A stretch of DNA of 47,840 bases, taken from Sphingorhabdus sp. EL138. GTDB lineage: Bacteria; Pseudomonadota; Alphaproteobacteria; Sphingomonadales; Sphingomonadaceae. How positions within the stretch are numbered: position 1 is the stretch's first letter; every line of letters starts with the position of its first letter. The notes under the pieces were generated by a model. The model saw only the letters and a list, made by a program, of their open reading frames with translations. It was not told the DNA's origin and made no database searches. The translations under genes and the position numbers were made by a program. Shown piece after piece: positions 24,929 to 34,371 of this stretch. The stretch spans positions 1-47,840 of the forward strand of contig NZ_CAMCWY010000020.1 in NCBI RefSeq assembly GCF_945882965.1, written 5' to 3'.

Positions 24929-26778
24929 CGCAAATGCCGCCTCTGGTCGCATTGGTCGGTAACCCCAATGCCGGCAAAAGTGCGCTGTTCAATGCATTGA
25001 CTGGCGCACGGCAGAAAATTGCCAATTATCCCGGCGTGACGGTGGAGCGTAAATCTGGTCGCGCCGCCTTTGCCGATGGGTGTCCGGTCGAAATGATCGA
25101 CTTACCCGGCGCGTATAGCCTTGATCCCGACAGCCTCGACGAAGCCGTCACGCGCGACGTTGTCTTAGGCAAGTTGGAGGGGCATCGCCGCCCTGACGCA
25201 TTGGTGATCGTGCTGGACGCGGGCAATCTCGACAATCATTTGCGCTTTGCGCTTGAACTGATTGCGCAAGGCCTGCCGACGGTGGTCGCGCTGAACATGA
25301 TCGATCTTGCCGAACGCGATGGCCTTCGACTGGATGTGCAGATACTGGCCCGCGCGCTTGGTGTGCCGGTGATCGAAACCGTTGCGGTGCGCCGTCGCGG
25401 GCTGGAACCACTGATGACGGCGCTGGATGAAGCGCTCACAAATGCGAACCCCGTGACGGAACCCGTTGCTGCATCCTTTGGCGCGCAGAATCAGCTTGCG
25501 CGCGACATTGCCCGCTCGGCCATCATCAGCGAAACCGCTGGCCGCCAATGGACACGCAGGCTGGACGCAGTTCTGCTGCATCCGGTGGGCGGCGTTGTCA
25601 TATTGCTGGCGCTATTGTTCCTGATGTTTCAGGCGGTTTATGCTGGGTCCGAAGCCCCGATTGGCTGGATTGAAAGCGGCTTTGCCTTGCTCAGCGATGG
25701 CATCAAACATGTCCTACCCCACGGATTGCTGCGCTCGTTCCTCACCGATGGCGTCATTGCCGGTGTCGGTTCCGTCATCGTATTCTTGCCACAAATTCTG
25801 ATCCTGTTCCTCTTCATCTTGGTGCTTGAGGCATCGGGCTATATGACCCGGGCTGCCTTTGTGATGGACCGCCTGATGGCGGCAGTCGGCCTGTCGGGGC
25901 ACAGTTTTATACCCTTATTGTCCTCCTTCGCATGTGCGATTCCGGGCATCATGGCGACGCGCACGATCATGGATCAAAAGGAACGGTTGGCGACGATCCT
26001 GATTGCGCCGCTGATGACCTGTTCGGCGCGTTTGCCGGTCTATACCGTCATCATTGGCGCGTTTATTCCGGCGTCCAGCGTTCGCCCCGGCATAGGCTTA
26101 CAGGGCCTTGTTCTGTTCGGTCTATATATCGCAGGTGTATTGGGTGCCATGCTGGCAGCGGCGGTCATCCAGCGCTTTGTGACGCAAAGCCGGGCGAGCA
26201 GCTTCCTCATCGAAATGCCACGCTACCAATGGCCTCGCCCCGGCGACATTGCGATCAATCTGTGGCAGCGTGCATGGGTGTTTTTGCGCCGCGCAGGGAC
26301 GATTATCTTTGCCGCCACGATTATCTTATGGGCGCTGTTAAGCTTTCCCAAAGCGCCCGAGGGCAGCAACGTCTCGCAAGTTGAATATTCGGTCGCAGGC
26401 CGCATAGCCGACGGGCTTGAACCAATTGTGCGCCCCATTGGGTTCAACCATGATATTGCGCTAGCGCTCATCCCGGCGATGGCGGCGCGCGAAGTTGCGG
26501 TATCGGCGCTTGCAACCGTCTATGCCATTGACGCCGCGGATGACGATGCCGCGGCAACCAGCCTTGGGCCAAAGCTTGCGGCGGATTGGTCGTTGGCGAC
26601 GGCCTTGGCTTTCCTCGCTTGGTTTGTTTTTGCGCCGCAATGCATCTCGACCATTGCGGTGACACGGCGTGAAACCAATGGCTGGAAATGGCCCATCTTC
26701 ATGGTCAGCTATCTTTTTGCGCTGGCATATGTGGCTGCCGGGATTACATATTGGACAGCGCGTTCCTTCGGCTTATAG
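24925..26778 (+). CDS. feoB: Ferrous iron transporter FeoB
   Basis: From the ATG at 24925 the product is 617 residues, shorter than E. coli FeoB (about 770) but common for this subgroup. The N-terminal G domain has G1 GNPNAGKSALFNALTG, G3 DLPGAYSLDP and G4 NMIDLAE, with KIANYPGVTVERKSG as the switch region. About ten membrane helices follow, with the two Gate motifs FACAIPGIMATRTI and PAMAAREVAVSALATVY. It imports Fe2+ across the inner membrane. ssb follows after 35 nt and is unrelated. Confidence 0.96.
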   Translation: MTQMPPLVALVGNPNAGKSALFNALTGARQKIANYPGVTVERKSGRAAFADGCPVEMIDLPGAYSLDPDSLDEAVTRDVVLGKLEGHRRPDALVIVLDAGNLDNHLRFALELIAQGLPTVVALNMIDLAERDGLRLDVQILARALGVPVIETVAVRRRGLEPLMTALDEALTNANPVTEPVAASFGAQNQLARDIARSAIISETAGRQWTRRLDAVLLHPVGGVVILLALLFLMFQAVYAGSEAPIGWIESGFALLSDGIKHVLPHGLLRSFLTDGVIAGVGSVIVFLPQILILFLFILVLEASGYMTRAAFVMDRLMAAVGLSGHSFIPLLSSFACAIPGIMATRTIMDQKERLATILIAPLMTCSARLPVYTVIIGAFIPASSVRPGIGLQGLVLFGLYIAGVLGAMLAAAVIQRFVTQSRASSFLIEMPRYQWPRPGDIAINLWQRAWVFLRRAGTIIFAATIILWALLSFPKAPEGSNVSQVEYSVAGRIADGLEPIVRPIGFNHDIALALIPAMAAREVAVSALATVYAIDAADDDAAATSLGPKLAADWSLATALAFLAWFVFAPQCISTIAVTRRETNGWKWPIFMVSYLFALAYVAAGITYWTARSFGL

Positions 26779-26813
26779 CGGCTTAATATAAAATTTATTC
26801 AAAGGACCGGAAC

Positions 26814-27338
26814 ATGGCGGGAAGCGTCAATAAAGTCATCATCGTTGGCAATTTGGGCGCGGATCCTGAGGTCAAATCATTCCAGAACGGCGGACGCATC
26901 TGCAATTTGCGCATCGCAACGTCGGAAGATTGGAAAGACCGCACCACGGGCGAGAAAAAGGAACGCACCGAATGGCACAGTGTTGTGCTCAATTCGGACG
27001 GCCTTGTCGGCGTGGCTGAGCGCTTCTTGAAAAAAGGCAGCAAGGTGTACATCGAAGGCCAGTTGCGTACGCGTAAATGGCAGGATGCCTCAGGCAATGA
27101 CCGTTACACCACCGAAGTTTCGGTTGCCGGTTTTGATGGCAAGCTGGTGATGCTTGATGGTCCCAAGGGCGGTTCAGGCGGCGGCGAAGGCTGGAGCGGC
27201 GGTGGCGCATCATCTGGTGGCGCGTCAGGCGGCAACAACTGGGGTGCAGGCGGCGGCAGCGGCGGCGGAAGTGGAAGTTCGGGCGGCTTTGGCGGTGGCG
27301 ACTTTGACAATGACCTTGACGACGACGTACCTTTTTGA
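26814..27338 (+). CDS. ssb: Single-stranded DNA-binding protein
   Basis: This 174-residue SSB has an OB fold over residues 1-115 ([43 protein letters not shown]). A Gly- and Ser-rich linker (about 122-160) follows, then the acidic tip DLDDDVPF, which recruits repair and replication proteins. AAAGGACCGG precedes the ATG. A GAAC-N7-GAAG word overlaps the start codon, one base short of a LexA box; I do not count it as a site. Confidence 0.97.
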   Translation: MAGSVNKVIIVGNLGADPEVKSFQNGGRICNLRIATSEDWKDRTTGEKKERTEWHSVVLNSDGLVGVAERFLKKGSKVYIEGQLRTRKWQDASGNDRYTTEVSVAGFDGKLVMLDGPKGGSGGGEGWSGGGASSGGASGGNNWGAGGGSGGGSGSSGGFGGGDFDNDLDDDVPF

Positions 27339-27368
27339 TCGCACGTGCGGGGGCATTTAGCAGGGGCT

Positions 27369-28046
27369 ATGGTTAAAAAAGCAATCTTAGTGCTTGTTCT
27401 GCTTGGCGCGATTGTCGCCTATTTCGTTTTCGATCTTGGCCAGATTTTGAGCCTTGAAAGCTTCAAGGCCAGCCAAGCAGATATCGTCGCCGCGAAGGAC
27501 GCGAAGCCTGTTCTATACATAGCTGGGTTCTTTACCCTGTATGTCGCAGTGACGGGCCTTTCGATTCCCGGTGCGGCGATTATGACCCTTGTTGCGGGCG
27601 CGTTGTTCGGTGTGGTGGTTGGCACGATCATCGTTTCCTTTGCCTCCACCATGGGGGCGACATTGGCATTTCTGAGCGCGCGCTTTGTCTTACGCGAATG
27701 GGTGCAGGGCAAATTTGGCGAACGCCTGCGCGCGATTGACGATGGCTTGGAAAAGGATGGCGCTTTCTATCTCTTCACGCTGCGCCTGATCCCTGTATTT
27801 CCGTTTTTCGTGATCAATCTTTTAATGGGCCTGACGCGTATAAAAACGCGGACATTTTTCTGGGTCAGCCAATTGGGCATGTTGCCTGCGACCATTGTGT
27901 TCGTAAACGCAGGCACGCAGATTAGCCGTATCGAGAGCACCTCTGGTCTATTGTCGCCAACGCTGATCGCGTCTTTTGTCGCGCTCGCATTATTCCCCTG
28001 GGCGGCAAAGGCCATTGTCGCCTTGGTTACGCGCAGCCGTGGCTAA
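27369..28046 (+). CDS. TVP38/TMEM64 (DedA-like) family membrane protein
   Basis: From the ATG at 27369 the product is 225 residues, MVKKAILVLVLLGAIVAY onwards. The VTT/SNARE-associated domain is marked by GLSIPGAAIMTLVAGALFG and TLRLIPVFPFFVINLLMG, with about five helices and a re-entrant loop. Family members are thought to move lipids between leaflets. The GTG start of the next gene overlaps its last 8 nt. TVP38 and mercuric-reductase-like flavoproteins are often neighbours or fused in bacteria, which suggests a shared but uncharacterised function. Confidence 0.9.
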   Translation: MVKKAILVLVLLGAIVAYFVFDLGQILSLESFKASQADIVAAKDAKPVLYIAGFFTLYVAVTGLSIPGAAIMTLVAGALFGVVVGTIIVSFASTMGATLAFLSARFVLREWVQGKFGERLRAIDDGLEKDGAFYLFTLRLIPVFPFFVINLLMGLTRIKTRTFFWVSQLGMLPATIVFVNAGTQISRIESTSGLLSPTLIASFVALALFPWAAKAIVALVTRSRG

Positions 28047-29499
28047 GCGCTGGCAAAAACCCCGGCGGTTCGACCGCAATCTTATCGTCATTGGCGCAGG
28101 CTCTGCTGGCCTCGTGTCGGCCTATATCGCGGCAATGGTGAAGGCCAAGGTGACGTTGATCGAAGCGCATGAGATGGGCGGGGATTGCCTGAACACCGGA
28201 TGCGTGCCGTCAAAAGCGCTGATTAAAAGCGCAAAGGTCGCGCACCAGATTGCCGATGCCGCGCGCTTTGGTATTGACGTTGGCGCGCCTGTTGTCGACT
28301 TTCCTGCGGTCATGCGCCGCGTGCGGGACGTCATCACCGCCATTGAACCACATGATAGCGTTGAACGCTTTACGGGCCTTGGGGTTGACTGTGTGAAGGG
28401 TTACGCGCGCTTCATCGACCCATGGACCGTCGAGATTGACGGCGCACGGCGGATGACGGCGAAGGCGTTCATCATCGCCACAGGCGCAGCGCCGCTTATT
28501 CCCCCGCTACCCGGTGTTGAGGATAGCGGATATCTGACCAGCGAAACTTTGTGGGACGCCATGGCCACGCGGTCCGCCGCGCCGGGCAGGCTTGTGATCT
28601 TGGGCGGCGGGCCGATCGGCTGTGAACTGGCGCAGGCATTTCAGCGGCTTGGATCGAATGTCACCATAATCGAAATGGCCGAACGTTTGCTGTTAAAGGA
28701 AGACGCAGACGCCGCAGCATTGGTCACAGCAGCTCTTAAAGGCGAGGGCGTGTCGATTCTTAACAACCATCGCGCCGTGCGTTTTGAAGCGGATAAGGCG
28801 CTATGTGTGGCGGGGCCGGACGGCGCGGTAGAAATTGCGTATGACGACATCATCATTGCGGTTGGCCGCAAGCCCCGCGTCGCGGGCTTTGGTTTGGAAG
28901 AACTTGGGCTGATCGTCGATGGGCGGATGGAAAACGACGCATTTTTGCGCACCAACATGCCGCATATCTTATGCGCGGGCGATGTGGCGGGGCGTCAGCA
29001 GCTTACCCATGGCGGCAGTCATGAGGCCTGGTATGCCAGCGTGAATGCGCTTGCGCGGCCTTTCAAAAAATACCGCACCGATTACCGCGTGCTGCCGCGC
29101 GTGACCTATACCGTGCCTGAGTTGGCGGCCGTGGGCCTAACGCAAGCTGAGGCCGAAGCGCAGGGCCTTGCCTTTGATAGCACGCGCTACGATCTGGATG
29201 ACCTTGACCGCGCAATTGCCGACGGCGAGGCGCATGGTTTTGTGAAAATCCTGACGGCAAAGGGCAGCGACCGGATATTGGGCGCGACGATCATAGGTCA
29301 GAATGCAGGCGAAATTCTCGCTGAGGTCACCTTTGCCATGAAGCACAAAATGGGCTTGCGCAGCATCCTCCAGACCATTCACCCATATCCCACATGGGCG
29401 GAAGCGAACAAATATGCGGCGGGGCAATTTGGCCTTGCACGCAAGCCTGACGGCTTGTTGAAATGGGCCGAACGCTGGTTCCGTTGGCAGCGCGGTTAA
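28039..29499 (+). CDS. FAD-dependent pyridine nucleotide-disulfide oxidoreductase (mercuric reductase / lipoamide dehydrogenase-like)
   Basis: Starting at GTG 28039 (MAKRWQKPRRFDRN) the product is 486 residues. FAD-binding GAGSAGLVSAYIAAM is followed by the redox-active disulfide GGDCLNTGCVPSKALIKSA. Then come the NAD(P) fold GGGPIGCELAQAF, LCAGDVAG, and a dimerisation domain ending HPYPTWAEANK. The family is that of mercuric reductase and dihydrolipoamide dehydrogenase, but the N-terminal heavy-metal domain and C-terminal Cys pair of MerA are absent, so mercury reduction is unlikely. The gene overlaps the TVP38 gene and converges with the next gene over 4 nt. Confidence 0.92.
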   Translation: MAKRWQKPRRFDRNLIVIGAGSAGLVSAYIAAMVKAKVTLIEAHEMGGDCLNTGCVPSKALIKSAKVAHQIADAARFGIDVGAPVVDFPAVMRRVRDVITAIEPHDSVERFTGLGVDCVKGYARFIDPWTVEIDGARRMTAKAFIIATGAAPLIPPLPGVEDSGYLTSETLWDAMATRSAAPGRLVILGGGPIGCELAQAFQRLGSNVTIIEMAERLLLKEDADAAALVTAALKGEGVSILNNHRAVRFEADKALCVAGPDGAVEIAYDDIIIAVGRKPRVAGFGLEELGLIVDGRMENDAFLRTNMPHILCAGDVAGRQQLTHGGSHEAWYASVNALARPFKKYRTDYRVLPRVTYTVPELAAVGLTQAEAEAQGLAFDSTRYDLDDLDRAIADGEAHGFVKILTAKGSDRILGATIIGQNAGEILAEVTFAMKHKMGLRSILQTIHPYPTWAEANKYAAGQFGLARKPDGLLKWAERWFRWQRG

Positions 29500-30098
29500 T
29501 GTAAGCTTTTTGCGGCGCGCAAAATACGCTGCAAAACGGTCAGCAGGCACAATGCAGCGAACACAATCGCCAGCGTCGGGAAAAAGTCTGGGAACAGGCA
29601 AAACAGCGCAAAAAAAGCGATGGTCTCCGCGCCCTCCATCAATCCGGTGGAATAGATAAATGCCTTTGGCCCATGCGCGCCGTCGTCGGATGTCTGGCGC
29701 GCGGCAATGGCAGCAAATGCCAGAAAGCTAACAGCTGTAAGAGTGAAGCTGGCGATCAGCAGCAAAGCGGGTATTTGGTTGGCAGCGTTCATCAACCCGA
29801 ACGCCACCGGAATAGACAGATAGAAAACATAATCGCAGATGGTGTCGAGATAGCCCCCGAACTCTGTCGGTCCGTTGATACGGGCCATTGCGCCGTCCAA
29901 CCCGTCGAAAATCCGGTTCAGCAGGATAAAGCCCAAGGCCGCCGCGAAATGTGACTGAGTGACAAAAAAAGCAGCGGCAAGCGCAAGCCCTGCGCCGCTG
30001 ATCGTCATCATATTTGCCGAAATGCGTGTCTCCGTGATCCAACCCGCCATGCGGATAAGCACAGGGTTGACCAACCGGCGCAGTTGCACATCAAACAT
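29496..30098 (-). CDS. CDP-alcohol phosphatidyltransferase family protein
   Basis: This 200-residue membrane protein has the CDP-alcohol phosphotransferase signature as FDGLDGAMARINGP, continuing FGGYLDTICDYVFY: D-G-x2-A-R-x8-G-x3-D-x3-D in full. The family joins a CDP-activated lipid to an alcohol such as glycerol, serine, inositol or choline. The exact product cannot be told. About six helices are predicted. It lies 12 nt after DUF177 on the same strand. Confidence 0.9.
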   Translation of the reverse strand: MFDVQLRRLVNPVLIRMAGWITETRISANMMTISGAGLALAAAFFVTQSHFAAALGFILLNRIFDGLDGAMARINGPTEFGGYLDTICDYVFYLSIPVAFGLMNAANQIPALLLIASFTLTAVSFLAFAAIAARQTSDDGAHGPKAFIYSTGLMEGAETIAFFALFCLFPDFFPTLAIVFAALCLLTVLQRILRAAKSLH

Positions 30099-30110
30099 GG
30101 CGTGCGCTTA

Positions 30111-30641
30111 TCATTTTTTCGCCAATAAGTCCTTAAGGCCAGCCATCGCGCCAGTCGGGGCCACATCTTCCTCGCTCTTTACACCTGCGGCCTTGAGCAT
30201 TTTCTCCGCCTCCGGACTGCGCGGATAAGGGTTAAGCGCAAGGCCAAGCGATTGGGCCACTGCCTCGCCCAGATCAAAAGTTTGGCCATCGTGGAACATC
30301 GTGTCGCAATCGTCCGCTTCCAACTCCAGCTCAACTTCGCCGCTCATAACGGGTTCGGTGATGAAACGGATATGCACCACCTCATCCATTTTCGCTAGGA
30401 CAGGATCATGCGATGCAATGCAAAATTGCGCTAGTTCAGCGGTGAAACGGCCAGTTGCCACCACGCCTTTGGCATCATGCGCCAGCGAAATCTCCGCCTT
30501 TAGCGAATCCAGCGCAGCCAGATCAAAGCGCGCCATCAGGCCGGCGCGTGCTGCCGCATCCGCCGACAGTTGGATATTGCGGCTATGGCTGCCTACTTCA
30601 GAAAGCTTGATGACATGGCTGAACTCATTTGCGGTCACCAT
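30111..30641 (-). CDS. DUF177 (YceD family) protein
   Basis: This 176-residue protein matches DUF177: HIRFITEPVMSGEVELELEADDCDTMF and FDLGEAVAQSLGLALNPYPRSPEA are the core. In many bacteria it precedes rpmF and takes part in 23S rRNA or ribosome accumulation; here rpmF is not adjacent. The 5' end overlaps the stop of the cytochrome bc1 chaperone gene by 7 nt, an arrangement known from other alphaproteobacteria. Confidence 0.9.
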   Translation of the reverse strand: MVTANEFSHVIKLSEVGSHSRNIQLSADAAARAGLMARFDLAALDSLKAEISLAHDAKGVVATGRFTAELAQFCIASHDPVLAKMDEVVHIRFITEPVMSGEVELELEADDCDTMFHDGQTFDLGEAVAQSLGLALNPYPRSPEAEKMLKAAGVKSEEDVAPTGAMAGLKDLLAKK

Positions 30642-31159
30642 CTGGCGTCGCCCTCCACCAAGTTATCCGGCAATTGTGCGCCAAGTGCCCGTTTGATATC
30701 AAGCACGCCCTGACGTGTATGCGCAAGCGCCTCTGGCGATGGTGTAACGCTGCGATAGATGTTGCGGACCAGGGCATCGTCAAGGACGCTGTGATCGTCC
30801 ATCGCATTGCGCAGCGCGCCGACCCTACCGCCAAGGGCGCTCATGATCTGACCGATATGCTTTCCGACAATCATGTCGCCAATGCCGACTTCGCGCAGCT
30901 GACCGTCCATGTCGTCGATAAAAACCTCCGTCATCCGCGCCATATCAAGGGCATAGGCCTTGCTCTCTTCAAGCCGCAAAAGCACGAGAGACAGAATCGT
31001 TGCCACCATGTCGAACCTGCCATCAAGGCTGTCGGGAACTTGGCCTTCGACATACCAATGCGGTTCGCGTGCCTTAGCAACAATTTGGTTATATAAAGGG
31101 ACAAGCTTTATTTTCGGGTCAGGTTGCCCGTTGCCGAAAAGTCGTTTCAATAATGTCAT
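30635..31159 (-). CDS. Ubiquinol-cytochrome c chaperone (CBP3 family)
   Basis: From the ATG at 31159 (MTLLKRLFGNG) the product is 174 residues; an ATG at 31183 would add eight residues and is possible. YNQIVAKAREPHWYVEGQVPDSLDGRFDMV and EVFIDDMDGQLREVGIGDMIVGKHIGQ, parts of which are conserved, define the CBP3/UQCC1 family, which helps assembly of cytochrome b in complex III. It is divergent from bamE across a short gap, the same layout as in other alphaproteobacteria. Confidence 0.9.
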   Translation of the reverse strand: MTLLKRLFGNGQPDPKIKLVPLYNQIVAKAREPHWYVEGQVPDSLDGRFDMVATILSLVLLRLEESKAYALDMARMTEVFIDDMDGQLREVGIGDMIVGKHIGQIMSALGGRVGALRNAMDDHSVLDDALVRNIYRSVTPSPEALAHTRQGVLDIKRALGAQLPDNLVEGDARW

Positions 31160-31271
31160 AACGGCGCTTATATCCTTACTCATCGGACGTTCATCTGGGA
31201 TTGCATATTGATATTGCGCCTTAAGGATGCAATGGCAAAGGCCCAAGTTTAGTGGATTAGCGGAGAAGTTT

Positions 31272-31745
31272 ATGCGTGCGTCGCAAATAGCCGGTCTTGC
31301 AACATTGATTGCCGCATTGACCCTGTCCACTGGATGCACGCGGTTGCGCTCGCATCAGGGGTATATTGGTGATCAAACTTTGCTGAATTCGGTTCAGCCG
31401 GGCGTCGATAACAAGGAATCGGTTCAGGCATCGCTTGGCCGCCCAACCTTTGTTGGCCAATTTGATCAGAATGACTGGTATTATTATTCGCGTGACGCAC
31501 GGCAACTGGCGTTTGCGCAGCCAAAGGCCGATAAGCAATATGTGCTAAAGGTCCGTTTTGACTCCGCCGGCAATGTCGCGTCGATTTCCCAAACAGGAAC
31601 GGAATTGATTTCGAACATCAGCCCGATTGGTGACAAAACGCCAACATTGGGTCGGGACACGAGCTTCTTCGAAGAAATTTTCGGTAATATTGGTGCCGTT
31701 GGCGCTGGTGGCGGTCAAGGCGCGTCGCCGAACGGTCCGAATTAA
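31272..31745 (+). CDS. bamE: Outer membrane protein assembly factor BamE
   Basis: From the ATG at 31272 (CGGAGAAG upstream) the product is 157 residues. The signal peptide ends in the lipobox LSTGC, so mature Cys is lipidated. LLNSVQPGVDNKESVQASLGRPTFVG and NDWYYYSRD are the SmpA/OmlA (BamE) core. BamE is an outer-membrane lipoprotein that helps BamA fold porins. The C-terminal tail is Gly-rich. The 263 nt beyond the stop hold a paired-hairpin repeat. Confidence 0.93.
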   Translation: MRASQIAGLATLIAALTLSTGCTRLRSHQGYIGDQTLLNSVQPGVDNKESVQASLGRPTFVGQFDQNDWYYYSRDARQLAFAQPKADKQYVLKVRFDSAGNVASISQTGTELISNISPIGDKTPTLGRDTSFFEEIFGNIGAVGAGGGQGASPNGPN

Positions 31746-31813
31746 AAGTAAACTAGGTAAGGGGCAGCGCCATCCAATTGATGTCCCGGAATGACCTCGT
31801 CTTATAAAATCTT

Positions 31814-31904
31814 CGTCACCCTGAACTTGTTTCAGGGTCTATCGACCCGTCGAGATTTTCGGTTTGTTAGGCGACATGGATACTGAACCAAGTTCAGCAT
31901 GACG
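31814..31904. repeat. Intergenic paired-hairpin element, copy 1
   Basis: CGTCA at 31814-31818 and TGACG at 31900-31904 bound a 91-bp element with two hairpins. The left one is CCCTGAA-cttgt-TTCAGGG (31819-31837), and the right is CTGAAC-caa-GTTCAG (31883-31897). A related copy lies at 38271-38345. It is in the 263-bp gap between the convergent bamE and maeB genes, so it may also act as a transcript end. Nothing else is seen in this gap. Confidence 0.7.
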
Positions 31905-32008
31905 ATGTTGGATAGCTTTGTGCGAACATTCAAAGCGTTTTGGTTCGCACAAAGCCACGACCACCCCATAATGGCAACTTGCAAGCCGCCTGAACCGACG
32001 TCACATAC

Positions 32009-34270
32009 CTAATCCGCAATCCCCGCAGCCGCCAGCACCGCGAGCGTTACCAAATCACTCGTGCTTGATGCCATGGTTGCCACTTGCACTTGGCGCTCAA
32101 TGCCTAGCAACATGGGGCCAATGACCTGATCCCCACCCAATTCGCGCAGCAACTTGGCCGAAAGGTTCGCGGACTGAAGCCCGGGCATGATTAGAACATT
32201 TGCGGGGCCGGACAGGCGACAGAACGGATAGTTTTTCATCAGCGCCGGGTTCAACGCCACATCGGGCGGCATGTCGCCTTCATATTCGAAATCGGGCCGA
32301 CGTGCGTCAAGTATGGCAACCGCATCGCGGATATTGTTGAGCCAATTGCCCGCGGGATTACCAAATGTTGAAAAGGACAGAAACGCAACGCGCGGCACAT
32401 GACCCATGCGGCGGGCGACGACGGCGGTTTTCTCGGCGATATGCGCGAGTTCCTCGGCGCTTGGGCGCTCGTTAACGGTGGTATCGGCAATAAACACCGT
32501 ATGCGTTTTGCCGACCATGACGTGAATACCAAAGGGGACCGCATCCTTTTTCGCGTCAAGCACGCGGCGCAGCTCGCGCAGCGTCTGGCCAAAGGTGCGG
32601 GTGACGCCCGTGATCATGGCATCGGCCTGATCCATTTGCAGCAGCAACGCGCCAAAGATATTGCGATCACGGTTGACCATCCGCTGAATATCGCGGCGCA
32701 GATAACCGCGTCGTTGCAAGCGGTTATACAGCCGGTCGACCATTTTATCGACAAGTGGGCTTGTGGCGCTGTTGTGGATTTCATAATCATCGGGGTTCGC
32801 ACCCAGCTCAATCAGCTTCTCCGTCACGCGGGCATCGCGGCCAATCAAAACCGGAATGCCATAGCCATCCTGTTTGAACTGGACGGCGGCGCGGACGACG
32901 ACATCTTCTTCGGCCTCGGCAAAAATCACGCGCTTGGGTTTCGCGCGTGCCGCCGCATAAACCTGCGTGAGCGCAGATGTCGTCGGATTTTGCCGCGCGC
33001 GTAGGCTGGCGCGATAGGCCTGCATATCGGCAATCGGCCTTTGCGCAACGCCCGAATCCATCGCGGCCTTGGCCACAGCAGAGGCGACAATTTCCATCAG
33101 CCGCGGGTCGAACGGCGATGGAATGATATAATCCCGGCCAAATTTGTGCATCAGGCCACCATAAGCCGCCGCGACCTCTTCGGGCACAGTCTCGCGCGCC
33201 AATTGCGCCAGCGCGTGTGAGGCGGCAATCTTCATCGGCTCATTAATGGTGGTCGCCCGCACATCCAGCGCCCCGCGGAACAGGAACGGGAAGCATAGCA
33301 CATTGTTGACCTGATTGGGGAAATCTGACCGACCCGTTGCAATAATCGCATCGGGCCGCGCCGCACGCGCCACAGGCGGAGAGATTTCCGGATCGGGGTT
33401 CGCCATAGCAAAAATGATTGGTTGATCCGCCATGGATTTCACCATATCGGCGCTCAAGGCGTTTGCCGCCGAAAGCCCCAGAAACACATCCGCGCCAACA
33501 ATCGCTTCTGCAAGGGTGCGCGCGCTGGTCTTTGCGGCATGTGCGGATTTCCACTGATCCATGCCTTCTGTCCGGCCCTGATAGATGACACCTTTCCGGT
33601 CGCACATGATGACATTGTTATGCGGCACGCCCATGCCCTTGATCAGTTCCGTGCAGGCAATTGCCGCAGCGCCAGCGCCGTTGCAAACAACCTTAATGTC
33701 TCGCAGCGATTTTCCGGTAAGCTCGCACGCGTTGATTAACCCGGCGGCGGCAATGATCGCGGTGCCATGTTGATCATCATGAAACACGGGGATGTTCATC
33801 CGCTCTTTCAATGTTTGTTCAATGATGAAGCAATCAGGCGCGGCTATATCTTCCAAATTGATGCCGCCAAAGGTCGGTTCCAACAATTCAACCGCGTCAA
33901 TGAAGCGCTGCGCATCTTCGGTGTTCACTTCAATGTCGATGGAGTCGACATCGGCGAAGCGTTTGAACAAGACTGCCTTGCCTTCCATCACTGGCTTTGA
34001 TGCCAAGGCCCCCAAATTACCCATTCCAAGAATAGCGGTGCCATTTGAGATGACCGCGACCAGATTGCCTTTGGCGGTGTAATCATAAGCCGTGGCGGGA
34101 TCATCATAAATGGCCTGCACCGGCACAGCGACGCCGGGCGAATAGGCAAGACTAAGGTCCCGCTGTGTCGCCATGGGCTTGGTCGCCACGATTTCAATTT
34201 TGCCGGGGCGTCCCTGCGAATGGAAATCGAGCGCTTCCTGCGGGGTGATTTGGACGTCGCTATCGTTCAT
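32009..34270 (-). CDS. maeB: NADP-dependent malic enzyme with C-terminal phosphotransacetylase-like domain
   Basis: This 753-residue protein has the long MaeB layout. The malic enzyme domain (about 1-420) contains LAYSPGVAVP and DFPNQVNNVLCFPFLFRG. A phosphotransacetylase-like domain (about 440-753) begins RVIFAEAEEDVVVRAAVQF; in this family it is regulatory and binds acetyl-CoA. It converts malate to pyruvate and CO2 with NADPH, linking the TCA cycle to gluconeogenesis and lipid synthesis. The ATG at 34270 is divergent from mutS. Confidence 0.95.
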   Translation of the reverse strand: MNDSDVQITPQEALDFHSQGRPGKIEIVATKPMATQRDLSLAYSPGVAVPVQAIYDDPATAYDYTAKGNLVAVISNGTAILGMGNLGALASKPVMEGKAVLFKRFADVDSIDIEVNTEDAQRFIDAVELLEPTFGGINLEDIAAPDCFIIEQTLKERMNIPVFHDDQHGTAIIAAAGLINACELTGKSLRDIKVVCNGAGAAAIACTELIKGMGVPHNNVIMCDRKGVIYQGRTEGMDQWKSAHAAKTSARTLAEAIVGADVFLGLSAANALSADMVKSMADQPIIFAMANPDPEISPPVARAARPDAIIATGRSDFPNQVNNVLCFPFLFRGALDVRATTINEPMKIAASHALAQLARETVPEEVAAAYGGLMHKFGRDYIIPSPFDPRLMEIVASAVAKAAMDSGVAQRPIADMQAYRASLRARQNPTTSALTQVYAAARAKPKRVIFAEAEEDVVVRAAVQFKQDGYGIPVLIGRDARVTEKLIELGANPDDYEIHNSATSPLVDKMVDRLYNRLQRRGYLRRDIQRMVNRDRNIFGALLLQMDQADAMITGVTRTFGQTLRELRRVLDAKKDAVPFGIHVMVGKTHTVFIADTTVNERPSAEELAHIAEKTAVVARRMGHVPRVAFLSFSTFGNPAGNWLNNIRDAVAILDARRPDFEYEGDMPPDVALNPALMKNYPFCRLSGPANVLIMPGLQSANLSAKLLRELGGDQVIGPMLLGIERQVQVATMASSTSDLVTLAVLAAAGIAD

Positions 34271-34371
34271 TCTTGGCCCTCACCATTTATCATCAATTTT
34301 TAAGCCCTAACGCGCTGCTGACGCAAGGGCAAGCATTGCCCCGCCCGACGGGCTTCGCTAACGCATTGTGC

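Noticed and set aside
26810-26824. GAAC-N7-GAAG at the ssb start as a LexA box
   Set aside because: It differs from the consensus by one base and overlaps the start codon, and there is no other support.
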